This document shows, piece by piece, positions 22,101-31,742 of a stretch of DNA of 64,000 nucleotides (position 1 is the stretch's first letter; every line of letters begins with the position of its first letter). The stretch is from Halichoerus grypus (Eukaryota; Chordata; Mammalia; Carnivora; Phocidae). Position numbers and translations under genes: made by a program. The notes under the pieces were generated by a model that was not told the origin of the DNA, did no database searches, and saw only the letters and a list, made by a program, of their open reading frames with translations. The stretch spans positions 192,814,187-192,878,186 of the forward strand of contig NC_135713.1 of NCBI RefSeq assembly GCF_964656455.1, read 5' to 3'.

Positions 22101-24588
22101 GCTTTACATCTCCTAATACAGGGTGCTGTCTGCCCATTCTGCAGATGAATAACTGAGGCATTGTGGTGGGATCTTGATCTTCTGCCGGGGTTGGAATTGA
22201 GACACCCAGCTCCTGGCTTCTGGCCCCAGTCCTGCCCTGGCCAAGCACTGCCCTTCCCCATGCTGCTGAACTGGACCCAGGTGACCTCCCCACTTACTTC
22301 CCCTCTGTGGCTTTCTAGGTGCTGGTTTGGCAAAAAGCCTGGGGTATATACTGACTACATCTACCAGGGCCCCATGATCTTGGTCCTGCTGGTAAGAACC
22401 TGGGTGGAGGGGGGCGGGCAGCAGAGGGGGACAGTCAGTGTCTCCTGTGGACCGACAGGGTCCCCATGCAGACCGAGGCCCTGCCCTGTCCACCCCGCCT
22501 GCCTCCAGCATCTTGTCCACACACACACGCCCACACCATCCCACTGTGTGCTCTAATTACAGATCAATTTTATCTTCCTTTTCAACATCGTCCGCATTCT
22601 CATGACCAAACTCCGGGCGTCCACCACATCTGAGACCATTCAGTACAGGTAACCCGGCCCGCCGCCCTCCCCCAACCACGGGGGCTCCAGAGATCCCAAC
22701 CTCGGACACAGGTCCGACAGCCCCTCCTGAAAACCCCAGCTCCCCATCTCAGACATTCTGGGGACCTGGCACCCCTCCCCCCAGGCCCGGCCCTCTTCCC
22801 CCCTCCTGGGGTGGGCCGTGACTCTGGGCCTCCCCACCCCGCCCCACCTCAGGAAGGCTGTGAAGGCCACTCTGGTGCTGCTTCCCCTCCTGGGCATCAC
22901 GTACATGCTGTTCTTCGTGAACCCTGGGGAGGACGAGGTCTCCCGGGTCATCTTCATCTACTTCAACTCCTTCCTGGAATCCTTCCAGGTACCGCCGCCC
23001 ACCCCTCACTCTGGCCCTGGCTGTCCCCCATCCCCCCTTGGGTGGGATTCTTCCAGGCAGGGGCCCGGAGGGGCAGGAGGCTGTGGAGAGGAAGGGGGTG
23101 GCCCGGAGGCTAGGTAGGGCCACAGCTGCCCCTGTCCCTTGACCCACCTTCTCTGTCCACCCCAGGGCTTCTTCGTGTCTGTATTCTACTGTTTCCTCAA
23201 CAGTGAGGTAAGGATGCTGGGGCCCCAGAGCCCAGCATGGTGGGGGGCCTCCTGGGACCTGCGATTGTCTGTAGCCTCCTCCTGCCCTCCACACGCCAGT
23301 TCTCTCCTCCCTGCCCCCAAGTCTCTAATGGGGATGCTGCTGGGAGCCCCAGGAAGGTCCCTGCCACCCACCCACATGTTCCTATAGTGGCAAGCCCACT
23401 CCTTTGCTCTCATGGACAGTTGGCACGGGGGGGGGAGGGGGTCAGAAGCCTGGGCTTCAGTCTCATCAGTGAGTCTATGAAAAGGCTTGTTGAAACCAGG
23501 AAGGGCTGAGCCCTTGGGCAGGGCATGCATTTGTGCTGAAGGTAGGAATTCTTCATGGCAAAGGCGGTTGATGCCTTTGCCTTTGTGTGGATGGGGAGAA
23601 AGCACCCCTTCTCAGAACACTTGAGAAAATCATCCTAACAAATATGCAAATAAACAACGTTGACGATGTGAATGTCACCGCCTGCTGCTCGGCGCCCTGT
23701 GCATCTCACACCTGCGCACTGCTCACCTGCGCACTGCACACCCGTGCATCTCACACCTGCGCACTGCTCACCTGCGCACTGCACACCCGTGCATCTCACA
23801 CCTGCGCACTGCTCACCTGCGCACTGCACACCCGTGCATCTCACACCTGCTCACTGCTCACCTGCGCACTGCACACCTGCGCACTGCACACCTGTGCATC
23901 TCACATCTACACACTGCACACCTGTGCGCTGCACACCTGTGCATCTCACACCTGCGCACTGCTCACCTGTGTGCTGCACACCTGTGCATCTCACACCTGC
24001 ACACTGCACACCTGTGCATCTCACACCTGCACACTGCACACCTGCACACTGCTCACCTGCACACTGCTCACCTGTGCGCTGCACACCTGTGCATCTCACA
24101 CCTGTGCACTGCACACCTGTGCACTGCTCACCTGCGCACTGCTCACCTGTGCACTGCACACCTGTGCATCTCACACCTGTGCACTGCACACCTGTGCACT
24201 GCTCACCTGCGTGCTGCACACCTGCACATCTCACATCTGCACACTGCACACCTGCGCACTGCATACCTGTGCACTGCACACCCGTGCATCTCACATCTGC
24301 ACACTGCACACCTGTGCATCTCACACCTGCACGCTGCACACCTGTGCATCTCACACCTGCACGCTGCACACCTGCGCACTGCTCACAAGTACAGATGCTT
24401 GCGGTGGCCCCCGGGCTCAGACATCATGCTCTGCTCCGTGCCCGCAGGTCCGCTCGGCCATCCGGAAGAGGTGGCACCGATGGCAGGACAAGCACTCGAT
24501 CCGTGCCCGCGTGGCCCGCGCCATGTCCATCCCCACCTCCCCAACCCGGGTCAGCTTCCACAGCATCAAGCAGTCCACGGCGGTCTGA
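7745..24588 (+). CDS. CRHR1: Corticotropin-releasing hormone receptor 1 (exons 3-14, partial at 5' end)
   Basis: Class B (secretin-family) GPCR for CRH and urocortin, coupling mainly to Gs at the plasma membrane. Coding exons: 7745-7864, 12415-12500, 18601-18707, 19410-19530, 19757-19910, 20197-20257, 22319-22391, 22563-22648, 22853-22988, 23166-23207 and 24448-24588. All introns are GT-AG and the reading phases join without a break. The exons total 1127 nt; the 415-residue human form needs 1248 nt, so 121 nt (signal peptide and first ectodomain residues, human exons 1-2) lie upstream. The order is cysteine-rich hormone-binding ectodomain, seven membrane segments, and a basic tail ending in STAV, a PDZ ligand. 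The STAV end and the SPPL2C and MAPT neighbours distinguish it from CRHR2. Relative to human as recalled, small changes include SGE for NEE after the ectodomain and KK for KR in the second extracellular loop. Confidence 0.97.
7950..8205 (+). repeat. MIR
   Basis: AATAGTGACA start, then GAGGCTCAGAGAGGTTAGGG and AAGGTCACCAGCTGGTAAGA. It begins about 85 bp after the exon 3 donor. Confidence 0.85.
9065..9170 (+). repeat. MIR fragment
   Basis: CATTTTACAGTGAGGAAATG and CCCAGGGTCACAAGG. Confidence 0.7.
9545..9670 (-). repeat. MIR fragment
   Basis: ATTCTAGCCCCAGCTCTACC followed by GGCCTCAGTTTCTCCACCTG. Confidence 0.7.
10270..10530 (+). repeat. MIR
   Basis: Near full-length: AATAATAGTGCACGCC, GTGACTTGCCCACGGTCACT, GGATTTGAACCTGGGCC. 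Confidence 0.85.
12415..12500 (+). CDS. CRHR1: CRHR1 exon 4 (ectodomain)
   Basis: Encodes [20 protein letters not shown] followed by CQEILSGE. It holds the last two ectodomain cysteines and sequons NGS and NYS. The acceptor is CTTCCAG and the donor GAG|GTGAGG. The end reads SGE where human has NEE. Confidence 0.97.
12785..13225 (+). repeat. Ancient L1 3' UTR fragment
   Basis: Contains the L1M-type run with TTACATTTGCGTAATACCAC, TCGTTTATTTAACCAATC and GCAATGAATAATCTC. Family inferred from memory. Confidence 0.7.
13655..13775 (+). repeat. MIR fragment
   Basis: GGGGAGACTGAGGCCCAGAA and AAGGTTACACAGCCAGAGAG. Confidence 0.75.
14840..14985 (-). repeat. MIR
   Basis: GTGTGACCCTGGGTGGGCAA and GCTTCCTCGTCTGTAAAAGG. 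Confidence 0.8.
15850..16010 (+). repeat. MER5A-type DNA transposon remnant
   Basis: AAGAATCACTGGGGCTTCTG, GACTCAGTGGGTCTGGGGCA and CTCCCGGGTGATGCTGGTGT match the non-autonomous hAT element MER5A. Confidence 0.8.
16065..16098. repeat. (GA)17 microsatellite
   Basis: Pure GA dinucleotide run. Confidence 0.95.
18601..18707 (+). CDS. CRHR1: CRHR1 exon 5 (TM1)
   Basis: Starts [19 protein letters not shown] and runs through the first membrane helix to FLRLR. The acceptor is CCTACCTCAG and the donor AG|GTGAGA. Its last codon is split and completed by the first base of the exon at 19410, giving LRLR-SIRC with no insert. Confidence 0.97.
18960..19011 (+). pseudogene. Decayed counterpart of optional CRHR1 exon 6
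   Basis: Human CRHR1 has an optional exon that puts 29 residues (beginning PGCTHWGD) into intracellular loop 1. Here the matching place in the intron keeps recognisable ends, CGGGATGCACCCAT at the left and TTTGGGTTCGAA at the right. The middle appears shortened by about 35 bases, small indels break the frame, and neither an AG acceptor nor a GT donor sits at the expected edges. The comparison uses the human sequence from memory, so details are tentative. Confidence 0.6.
19410..19530 (+). CDS. CRHR1: CRHR1 exon 7 (TM2)
   Basis: Encodes [20 protein letters not shown] and continues to SPEVHQSNV, covering membrane helix 2 and the start of extracellular loop 1. The acceptor is GCCCCCCAG and the donor GTG|GTATGT. 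It joins the TM1 exon directly in frame. Confidence 0.97.
19757..19910 (+). CDS. CRHR1: CRHR1 exon 8 (TM3-TM4)
   Basis: Begins [20 protein letters not shown] and ends CIGWG. It includes the loop-1 cysteine that pairs with loop 2 in class B receptors, and the TM3 GEGCYLHT motif. The start after TAG at 19754-19756 is fixed by frame; the downstream CAG at 19765-19767 would shift the frame. The acceptor is unusual because a G-run precedes it. Confidence 0.95.
20197..20257 (+). CDS. CRHR1: CRHR1 exon 9 (TM4)
   Basis: Encodes [19 protein letters not shown], most of membrane helix 4 and the start of extracellular loop 2. The acceptor is CTCCCCAG; the donor is AA|GTAAGT, splitting a lysine codon completed by the next exon. 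Confidence 0.97.
20490..20755 (-). repeat. MIR
   Basis: Near full-length reverse MIR: GACCTTGGGCTAGTTACTAC, CCTCATCTGTAAAATGGGCA, GTCTGGCACATAGTAAAGGC. Confidence 0.9.
20885..21045 (+). repeat. MER5-type DNA transposon remnant
   Basis: Terminal-repeat-like TGTAGTGGTTCTTAGCC at the left and GACTGAGAATCACTGA at the right, with TTAGAATCACCCAGGAAGCT inside. Confidence 0.8.
22319..22391 (+). CDS. CRHR1: CRHR1 exon 10 (ECL2-TM5)
   Basis: Encodes [20 protein letters not shown] followed by LVLL. The first cysteine is the conserved loop-2 disulfide partner. The acceptor is GGCTTTCTAG and the donor CTG|GTAAGA. Confidence 0.97.
22563..22648 (+). CDS. CRHR1: CRHR1 exon 11 (TM5-ICL3)
   Basis: Encodes [20 protein letters not shown] and TTSETIQYR, the end of membrane helix 5 and the third intracellular loop that contacts G protein. 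The acceptor is CTAATTACAG and the donor AG|GTAACC. Confidence 0.97.
22853..22988 (+). CDS. CRHR1: CRHR1 exon 12 (TM6)
   Basis: Encodes [20 protein letters not shown], then [20 protein letters not shown] and LESFQ: membrane helix 6 with its PLLG kink motif, extracellular loop 3 and the start of helix 7. The acceptor is CCCCACCTCAG and the donor CAG|GTACCG. Confidence 0.97.
23166..23207 (+). CDS. CRHR1: CRHR1 exon 13 (TM7)
   Basis: A 42-nt exon encoding [14 protein letters not shown] in membrane helix 7. Its length is a multiple of three, so skipping keeps frame; this is the basis of the described variant lacking 14 residues of helix 7. The donor is GAG|GTAAGG. Confidence 0.97.
23692..24386 (+). 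repeat. 15-bp minisatellite in CRHR1 intron 13
   Basis: About 46 tandem units of 15 bp, close to CACACCTGYGCAYTS. Three unit flavours occur: CACACCTGTGCATCT, CACACCTGCGCACTG and CTCACCTGCGCACTG. The first few repeat as 45-bp triplets. The register set at 23692 still holds at 24367, so there is no net indel across the array. Because 15 is a multiple of three, long frames stay open on both strands and read as [15 protein letters not shown] repeats; these are artefacts of the repeat. Nearly every unit carries the E-box core CACCTG. The array ends 61 bp before the last coding exon. Confidence 0.95.
24448..24588 (+). CDS. CRHR1: CRHR1 exon 14 (C-terminal tail)
   Basis: Encodes [20 protein letters not shown] and the rest of the cytoplasmic tail, ending SIKQSTAV with TGA at 24586-24588. 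The acceptor is GTGCCCGCAG. The tail is basic with serine/threonine phosphorylation candidates and a class I PDZ ligand. Confidence 0.97.
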   Translation, partial: VRSAIRKRWHRWQDKHSIRARVARAMSIPTSPTRVSFHSIKQSTAV

Positions 24589-27500
24589 GCTGGCGGGCCA
24601 GCGACTGGAAGATGGGCTCCAGGCTTGGCCAGCTGCCCTGTCTGTGGAGGGGAGCAGCCCCTTCCCACACTCTGTATCCCCAGAAGCTGCTGGCACTGAC
24701 AGCCTGGGCACCCACCCCACCCCCGACCCCCGGCTGAGCAGGAGTTCGAGGCCTGTGAGAGCAGCCACGATCTGGGCCACGGGATGAACGGGAAATAATC
24801 TCTAGGATTGGTCTGGGTCCAGGGCCTCTGGCTCCCCCCGTGCCCCAGTCTTCCCTGGAGATGGAATGAGAATGGAGTGGAAATGGCCAGCTGGAAATCC
24901 AAAGCAGCACATGGGTCCCTCCGAGAAGTGTCTTCTCCCAGAGCACAAGACGGCCAGCCCACCGGAGACCTGGGGCCTGTTCTCAGCCCCCGGGGGGTGC
25001 CAATCGCTGTCCTAGGGGCATCATGGGAAACTCTGGTGTCAGCATCACCGTGATGATGCCTCCGGGTGTTGGCAACGCTTTCCAGTACCAATGGGAACCA
25101 AGGCCAGGTTGCTAGAAGCCCCAGGCAAGGTCATTAGAAATCAGGTGACATCATCAGATCACAGGACACACCACAAGAAATCCTCCCAAGCCACCATGAT
25201 TTCATCTGTGGCCCTGCCGTCAGAAACGCCCTGTCTTGCTGCCTTGCACCCTTGGACCTTTACTCCCCTGCAGGCCACTCAGGCTCCCCCTCCTTAACCA
25301 CCCACAATATCACACCCTGCTTTCTGTCACCTCCTGTCCCTGATGTCTCCCCCTGTGTGGGAAGATGGGGGTGGGAGAGAGACGGAGTGTCCTGTGAGCA
25401 AGAACCAGGGTGCGCCCCAGACAAAGCCAGTCTCCCTTTCAGGGGGCAGAGAATACTCAGGGCCCCCCTGCCTGCTGGCTTCAGTGGTCTGGCCTCCGGG
25501 GCAGCCTCTCTGCTGGTCGCAGGGAGTTTGTGGTCCCCTGGATGGCCTCTGGGGCAGCATGATTAGCTAATCGAAGGTAGGAGAAGGGGCAGGGCACTTG
25601 GCCCCTCTCTGCCTGAGTGTCCTAAAGCAGGACAGCTGGCTCTTGGGGCAACCAGCCAGCACCCCCGGACCCTCCCGTGGCCGGAGGTACTGGGCCAGTG
25701 GAGCCGGGCTTTCGGAGATAAGGGTGTCAGCTCTGGGGGGGAGGCTGCTGTAAATAACCAGCATCTGTGAAGGCCTGGACTGTGCGGGGCTGGGTGGGGA
25801 GCACACAGAGAAATGGAGGCCACTTTTCAGTCTTAGGGGCCTACGTGTGGCTGGGAAACCTGACACCACCCACACCCATCCAGATGGGGTGCGAGGTGAG
25901 CAACTGGGGGCATGGGTCTGTGGACCCAGCTGACAAAGACGGCTCTTAAAGAAGGGGGGAGTCGTGGGGAGAGAAGGGCCACGTGTGAACAGTGCTGGCC
26001 AAGGACACTGTGGATGGAGCGGGGGCTATGGGGACAGCTTGAGCCAAGGTGTGGCAATGGGACCGGACAGGAATGTGTCCCAGCCCCAAGGGAGGGGCCG
26101 AGCTGGGAGCAGGAGGTAGAGTTAGGGAGGCCTTGACACTGTCTCGGCTTGAGATCCCCAGAAACAGACCCAGAGACAAGGTTTCCAGAACCAATTCAGG
26201 GAAAGGGAACACAGGAAGCGGGTGGGGGCACGAGGCCAGGAAAGGGAGGCAGTGGAGTGGAGGATGCCCACCCCACAGCCACTGCGGGAGACAGCCAGAG
26301 CATAATCCTACTGCAGAGGCTTGGGGAGTTGGAGTGGGGCACACCCAGCCTTCAGCCCACCCCAGGGGACACAAGGGAGGAAGGCTGCTCCCGGGTGCAC
26401 TTCCCCCAGCCACACGGGCCACAAGACCAGGAGAGAAGGCCCGGGCGCTGCAGCATGCTGTGGAAGGCAGCCCGCACCAGCTCCCGGGGCAGGAGAGAGG
26501 GTGGGACACAGAGACTCCGCCCTGGCACCCAGGGACAGGGCAGCCTGGCTCTCACTCCTGGGTCTCGGACCAGGGACGCAGGGAGGGGACCAGAGGCACC
26601 AGGACAGAGATAGGCTGACAGCCTCCGGAACAAGTGGGGGGTGAGGGAGAAGTCCCAGAGAGGGACGTGTCAAACCGGAGGGACCAAAAGTGCCCAGGAT
26701 CGAGACATCTTTCCCAACTCTGCCTTTCACCCAGCGAAGAAGTGAGAAAGCAAAGCTTCTCCTGCACAAGCTGGGCTGTGGGGGCGGGGGCTCCCCAAGG
26801 ATGGAAGAGCCTGGGAGGAGCGGGGCACATTGGAAAGAGGTTGCATGGCGAAGAGGTCCCGGGGGCCGAGCTGGGGCACCGCTCCCTTTCCTGCTGGTGC
26901 CTCCTGCTGTGCACTCAGCCCTGCCAGGCTCAGCACAAGGGGCAGAGAGGAGCAGCACCCCCAAGACGAGTCCCAGCAGCCAGCTGCGAAGCCACCAGCT
27001 CTGGAGGGCCATCAGAGGCCACCTCCAAGGCGAGGCTGACAGTCATCAGAGAAGCTGCTCGGGGGTCCCGGGCAGGCACGAGCTGGTCCCAGTGAGCCTC
27101 AGGATGCCTCCCATTCAGAGACTGAAGGGAGGAGGGGCTGCTTCAGGAACATCCAGGTCCCAAAGAACTGTATCTCCTCTGCCACAGGCAGGAGCCCAGA
27201 GTTTCACCCTTCCGCAGCCCATGGCTCAGGGACCAGGGTGAAGATGGGCCCCCAGATGCGCTTTCTGAGGGTCACTGTGCCCTGAGGTTCAGTTTATGGA
27301 CTGGGTGGGAAGAAGTCCTTTGGGAGTGAGTGGGGGTGTGATGATCGGACGGATAAACGCGTCACTACACTGGGGGAGAGGCCCAGCAGCTGCAGGGTGT
27401 GTGTGTGGGGGGGTCACTGCAGGACCAGCCCCTCCCTCAAGCCTGGGAGAGCTCTTCTCCACGTCGCACCCAGAGGCTGTGGTCTCTGGAGTATCCCACC

Positions 27501-27754
27501 CGAGCCCATTTCTCCCTGGGACCCTCCTTCGTGGGCATAGATGGAGGAAAAACCGCCCTGTGAGGTTTTGGTTTTCCAGTTCAGGCCCCTCCATCTCTGA
27601 GTGTGACAACATGGCCCCTACCCTGGGGTCCTCAGTTTCCCCTCCAGGCCTCCTCAGTCCTGCTGCCGCTACTGGGTCAGATGCCCTGGGATAGGACTGG
27701 GGAGGGAGTCAGATGCGGGAAAAACACATGCTAGGGAGGGAGGGAGGTTTTAGA

Positions 27755-27905
27755 ATCCAGATAATAATACCTTAATTGTGGGCTTTGTAAACTGCTTTGC
27801 AATCAGCAAAATCCTTTTTTAGCATTTATTATCTAATCCTTAAGTAACTCATGGAGGCAGGAACCATCCCATTTTATAGCCAAAGAAACTGAGGCCTGGT
27901 GATCC
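27755..27905 (+). repeat. MIR fragment
   Basis: AGCATTTATTATCTAATCCT, then CATTTTATAGCCAAAGAAAC and TGAGGCCTGG. Confidence 0.75.
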
Positions 27906-28419
27906 CTCTGAGATCAAAGGCTCAGGGCTCTTTCCACCCCCTCAGTGGGCTGCAGGCACTGGGCTTGGGTTTCAGGAGGCCAGGACAGATAGAGCAGCTC
28001 TGGGGGGAGGGGGCAGCAGGAAGCCTCAGCCAGGCCTTGTCTGGTTGGGGACAAGTCCCAGGTGAAGATGGGACCAGCCCAAAGATGGCAAGGCCAGGGT
28101 CCAGTTGCTGAGCTCAGCTGGGGGAAGCAGTGAGGGTTCTGTACGTCCATCCTGATTCCTAGTACGCACTCCCCTCCTTCCCAACATCCTCCACCCCTCC
28201 ACTCCTTAAAATGATACTTAACTGCAAACAGGGCAGTCCAGGCCACCAGAAGCTTCTGTGGGTCTCCCTGCACCCACCCAGGCTCTGCTCAGCCCAGGCA
28301 GGGGGGTCATCCACCCCCAGCTCAAGGGTCTCTCAGGATCATCTCATAGAGCCCCCTGACTTCAAACTCAACTGCCCACCCTCAGTCCAAAGAGAAACGG
28401 GAGCTGGTCTCTGCATTTC

Positions 28420-28625
28420 AACACCAGCAATACTATCATTGATTGAGTGCTTACTAGGTGCCAGGCACAGCCAAGCCCCTCACTTGCTCTTCATACCACC
28501 CTGTGAGGCAGGGGCTGTTATCCCCACTTAACAGATGGGGAAAGGGAGGCACAGAGAGGGTACAAGGCCTGCCCCAGGGCACCCAGCAGTGGCATGGCTG
28601 GATGGAGCCCAGGCTGGCCTCACTC
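28420..28625 (+). repeat. MIR
   Basis: ATTGATTGAGTGCTTACTAG, GTGCCAGGCACAG, TTAACAGATGGGGAAAGGGA, CACAGAGAGGGTACAAGGC: a well-preserved copy. Confidence 0.9.
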
Positions 28626-29820
28626 AGCCTCTACCGTGTTTAACCCTATGCAGCAGGAGTTCTTCCCCACAGGTCCCTCCAATACCCTCCCTACAGAATT
28701 TCCTCGGTTTCCCTAGTTTGTGGACCAACAGCGTGCAGACACAAAGCTGGATGTAGAAGTTGGCCCCTACAAAGCATGGGTGTCAGGAGCCCACTCCTGA
28801 GCCCGGCCCAGGCTCCGAGTGCCCCAGCCCTGTGGCTGTCTCATGCCAGAGCACTGCCTGCTCTCCCTACCTTGTGCAGCCCGCCGACCTCCGCAGATCC
28901 AGCTGGTCAGGCTCGGGCTCAGGACAGGCCTGCACCACATATATTTTTCAAAGCTCTACGTGTGTTGGAAACGTCAATGAGATCATTGTTTGGAGATAAC
29001 TCCAGAGACCACCTTCGGCCACCAGACTGCCACCCACTCCCAGTGCCCCTCCGAGGGGTCCTGGACAGATGCCTGCTGCCCAGCCTCATTGCCCACTGGG
29101 CCGAGGCAGGTGGGGGCAGAAGCAGGGGTGGGGGCCGTGTGCTCAGTGTACCAAGAGGAGACTGGGAGAGTGGAGCGGGCGCCCAGCTAGGGCAGGGGAA
29201 GACGTAGAGGTAGACTCGCCTTCATTGCTGCGGTAGTTGGGGAGGGAGCAGATGGGGATCCAGTCCCTTCTCAGTGTCTGTACCATCTCTAGAACATGCA
29301 TCTAGGACAGCGCTGGGCCAGGAAGTGAGGGCAGTGAGTGGGCCAGGTAAGCTGGGCGCCTTCCCCACCCTTCCTGAGCAGCCACACTGGGCTAAGGCCT
29401 GCTCTGCGAAGTCAGCTGTCCTTGCTGCCCCGAGTGGATAAAGATAAATGCTCCAGGTGTTCCCTAGGTCCCCAAACAAAAGGCAGAGACATCGCCCCTG
29501 GCCGGCATCAGCCACTTGAGTGACCGCGCCTTCCAGGGCATTGTGCGGGGCGCCCCCTGCAAACAGCCAGAGAGAGGAGCAGCTCCAGGGCCGTGGGGTG
29601 GGGGGGTTGGGAGGATCTGGGGAAACAGCAATTGGATAGACACCCAAAAGCTTTCAGCGAGCCAGGTCCCAGGAAGAGCCTCAGAGGGAGTGAGCCTAAA
29701 GAGAATTCTTTGAGCCAGGACACCAGAAACCCAAAGGTAGATCAGGGAGGAAGGGCGGGAGCAGGCTCTTTTGGGGGAGCCTGTGTTTCTGAACCCCAAA
29801 TAGGGGCATAGAATGGTCTA

Positions 29821-30350
29821 GTTCCAGAACTTTTTCATCACCCTAATGGAAACCCCATTCCCATTAAGCCATCACTCCCCATCCCACCTTCCTAGCCTCC
29901 AGCCACCAGGAACCTGCTTTCTGTCTCTGTAGCTTTCCCTATTCTGGATATTTCATAAAAGTAGAACCATACAATATCTGTCCTTTTGTGTCTGGTTTCT
30001 TTCACTTAGCACAACGTTTTCAAGATTCATCCACATCATAGCAAGTGTCAGAACTTCGTTCCTTCTTATGGCTGAATGACATTCTGTCGTATAGAGCCCA
30101 CACTATCCATTCATCCGCTGAAGGCACTTGGGTTCTTTCCGCCTAGTCCATGTTATTGTGAAAAGTGCTGCTATGAATATTCACATACAAGTTTGTTTTT
30201 TTTTTTTTTGAACACCTGTTTTCGATCCTTTTGTTATGTACTCCGGGGATGGAATTGCTGGGTCATACGTTTCACTTACGGAGGACCCACCAAATGGCTT
30301 TCTATGGGCGGCCGCACCATTCCACATGCCCACCAGCAACGTAGTAGAGA
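29821..30350 (+). repeat. Ancient L1 3' UTR fragment
   Basis: Matches the L1M 3' UTR order: TTCAAGATTCATCCACATCA, TTATGGCTGAATGACATTCT, GGAATTGCTGGGTCATACG, CCACATGCCCACCAGCAACG. Confidence 0.85.
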
Positions 30351-31108
30351 ACATTGGGGTGCAGGCCTGAAGGATGAGAATAAGCGGCGGGCGAGGCCTC
30401 CAGGCAGGGGGCAGAGCTGCATGGCCAAGAGGCCTTCTGCAGTCAAAGAGCCGGGCAGCTCCTTGGACAGGTCGAGGCCTAAGGGAGAGGTCAGTGTGGG
30501 AGCTGGATCCGAGGCCTATGGGGTGGGCTTTTCTGAGCTCAGGTTTACTCACCCACGAAGTGGGGGTGTTCAGGTAAGGTAAAGCTGCTATAACAAAGAG
30601 ACCCACAATGAGCTGAGGGCTTAAGGAAGATAATGTGTCCAAGAGTCCGTGGTGAGCATCCCATACCACTGCTCTGTGCAGATATCCAGGGTCCTGTTTC
30701 CTTTCCTTTCTCTCTTTCCATCCCTTAGGACTATGTCCTCCTCACCATAGTCAATGGCCTTCCCATGACTGATTTGTGAGAAGGGAAGAGACAAACGAGG
30801 AGCCTCATGATCTCTGTCCAGGCTCCTGAGGGGCTCACATCATTTCTGCTCAATTCCATTGGCAAGGACTTGACCATATGGCCTTTCCTAACTCCACGGA
30901 AAGCTAGAAATGAAATTCTGGTCACGTGTCACTTGGAGCATGGATTTTGGAGGACGCCATGCAGCCTCAGACCAGCTGGATATAGTAATACCTCCCTGCA
31001 AGGACGTGATGAGTACAGATTAAGTATGTGGCACTTAGTAAGTGCTCAATAAAAGTTTGCAAGGTCACTGAGGCCAGGGGTCCCAGGGGCCTCAGAAACC
31101 CTCTGGTC

Positions 31109-31314
31109 TAGGGGTGCCTGGGTGGTTCAGTTGGTTAAGCGATTGCCTTCGGCTCAGGTCATGATCCTGGAGTCCCAGGATAGAGTCCCGCATCAGGCTC
31201 CCTGCTCAGCAGGGAGTCTGCTTCTCCCTCTGACCCTCCCCCCCCATGTGCTCTCTCTCTCTCTCTCTTTCTCTCTCTCAAATAAATAAATAAAATCTTT
31301 AAAAAAAAAAAAAA
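31109..31314 (+). mobile_element. Can-SINE
   Basis: GGGGTGCCTGGGTGGTTCAG head with AAATAAATAAATAAAATC tail. The target-site duplication AGAAACCCTCTGGTC (31094-31108 and 31315-31329) is perfect, suggesting a recent insertion. It sits about 430 bp upstream of the SPPL2C start. Confidence 0.95.
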
Positions 31315-31742
31315 AGAAACCCTCTGGTCCAGTGTTCTCATTTCTTGGCGGCTGAAGAAACAGAGGTGCAGAAAGGAGAAGCATCTGCCCAGTTACCCAG
31401 TCCGTAAGGGTCAAAGTTGGTCCAGAATTCATATCTGGGATCCTCAACCCCATCCACTCACGTCTTATTTCAAAGTACCTGATCCAGGCCCACCAGGAGC
31501 TGAGCAGAGAGGGGGGACCCAAGGGACCTCTCTACCGGAGGCAGGCCTGGGGGACGGGCACCGAGGAAGGACCCTGTGCTCCCAAGCAGTGCCCCTGGGC
31601 CCTGGCTGCACCGCTTTGTGACTCGGTAGGTGTGGCTCCAGTTTCCCAGACAGGAGGCCAGGCTGCTCTGTGACAGAGGGGTCACACCCAGCCCCTGGGT
31701 GCAGCTACCACTTTGGGACGCAGCGGTAGGCGGCTGAGGAGG

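Larger units (their letters stand above)
20258..22318 (+). other. CRHR1 intron 9
   Basis: Holds a MIR on the - strand and a MER5-type element, then non-repetitive sequence with no coding signature up to the TM5 exon. Confidence 0.8.
24589..31742 (+). other. CRHR1 3' UTR and CRHR1-SPPL2C spacer
   Basis: The 3' UTR starts at 24589, but I see no canonical AATAAA in the following 2 kb, so its end is not placed. The spacer is GC-rich to about 29.8 kb, with MIR copies at 27755-27905 and 28420-28625, then an L1 3' fragment and a Can-SINE. GC-rich open frames at 26.0-27.2 kb on both strands have no recognisable domain. Confidence 0.6.

Noticed and set aside
7745..24588. Assignment to CRHR2
   Set aside because: The tail ends in STAV, and the downstream neighbours SPPL2C and MAPT fix the locus as CRHR1.
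23635..24787. Long open frames of 333, 371 and 172 codons over the 15-bp repeat
   Set aside because: They exist only because the repeat unit is a multiple of three and lacks stops. The peptide is a monotonous HTCAL-type repeat, and the + frame runs into a known exon.
26049..27241. Overlapping 150-230-codon frames on both strands downstream of CRHR1
   Set aside because: GC-rich, no domain, no start context or splice structure, and frames open on both strands at once; fits random low-stop sequence.
31713..31742. Ten-residue upstream extension of SPPL2C
   Set aside because: It would start at TTG. The ATG at 31743 has strong context and is followed at once by a signal peptide, as in the human protein.
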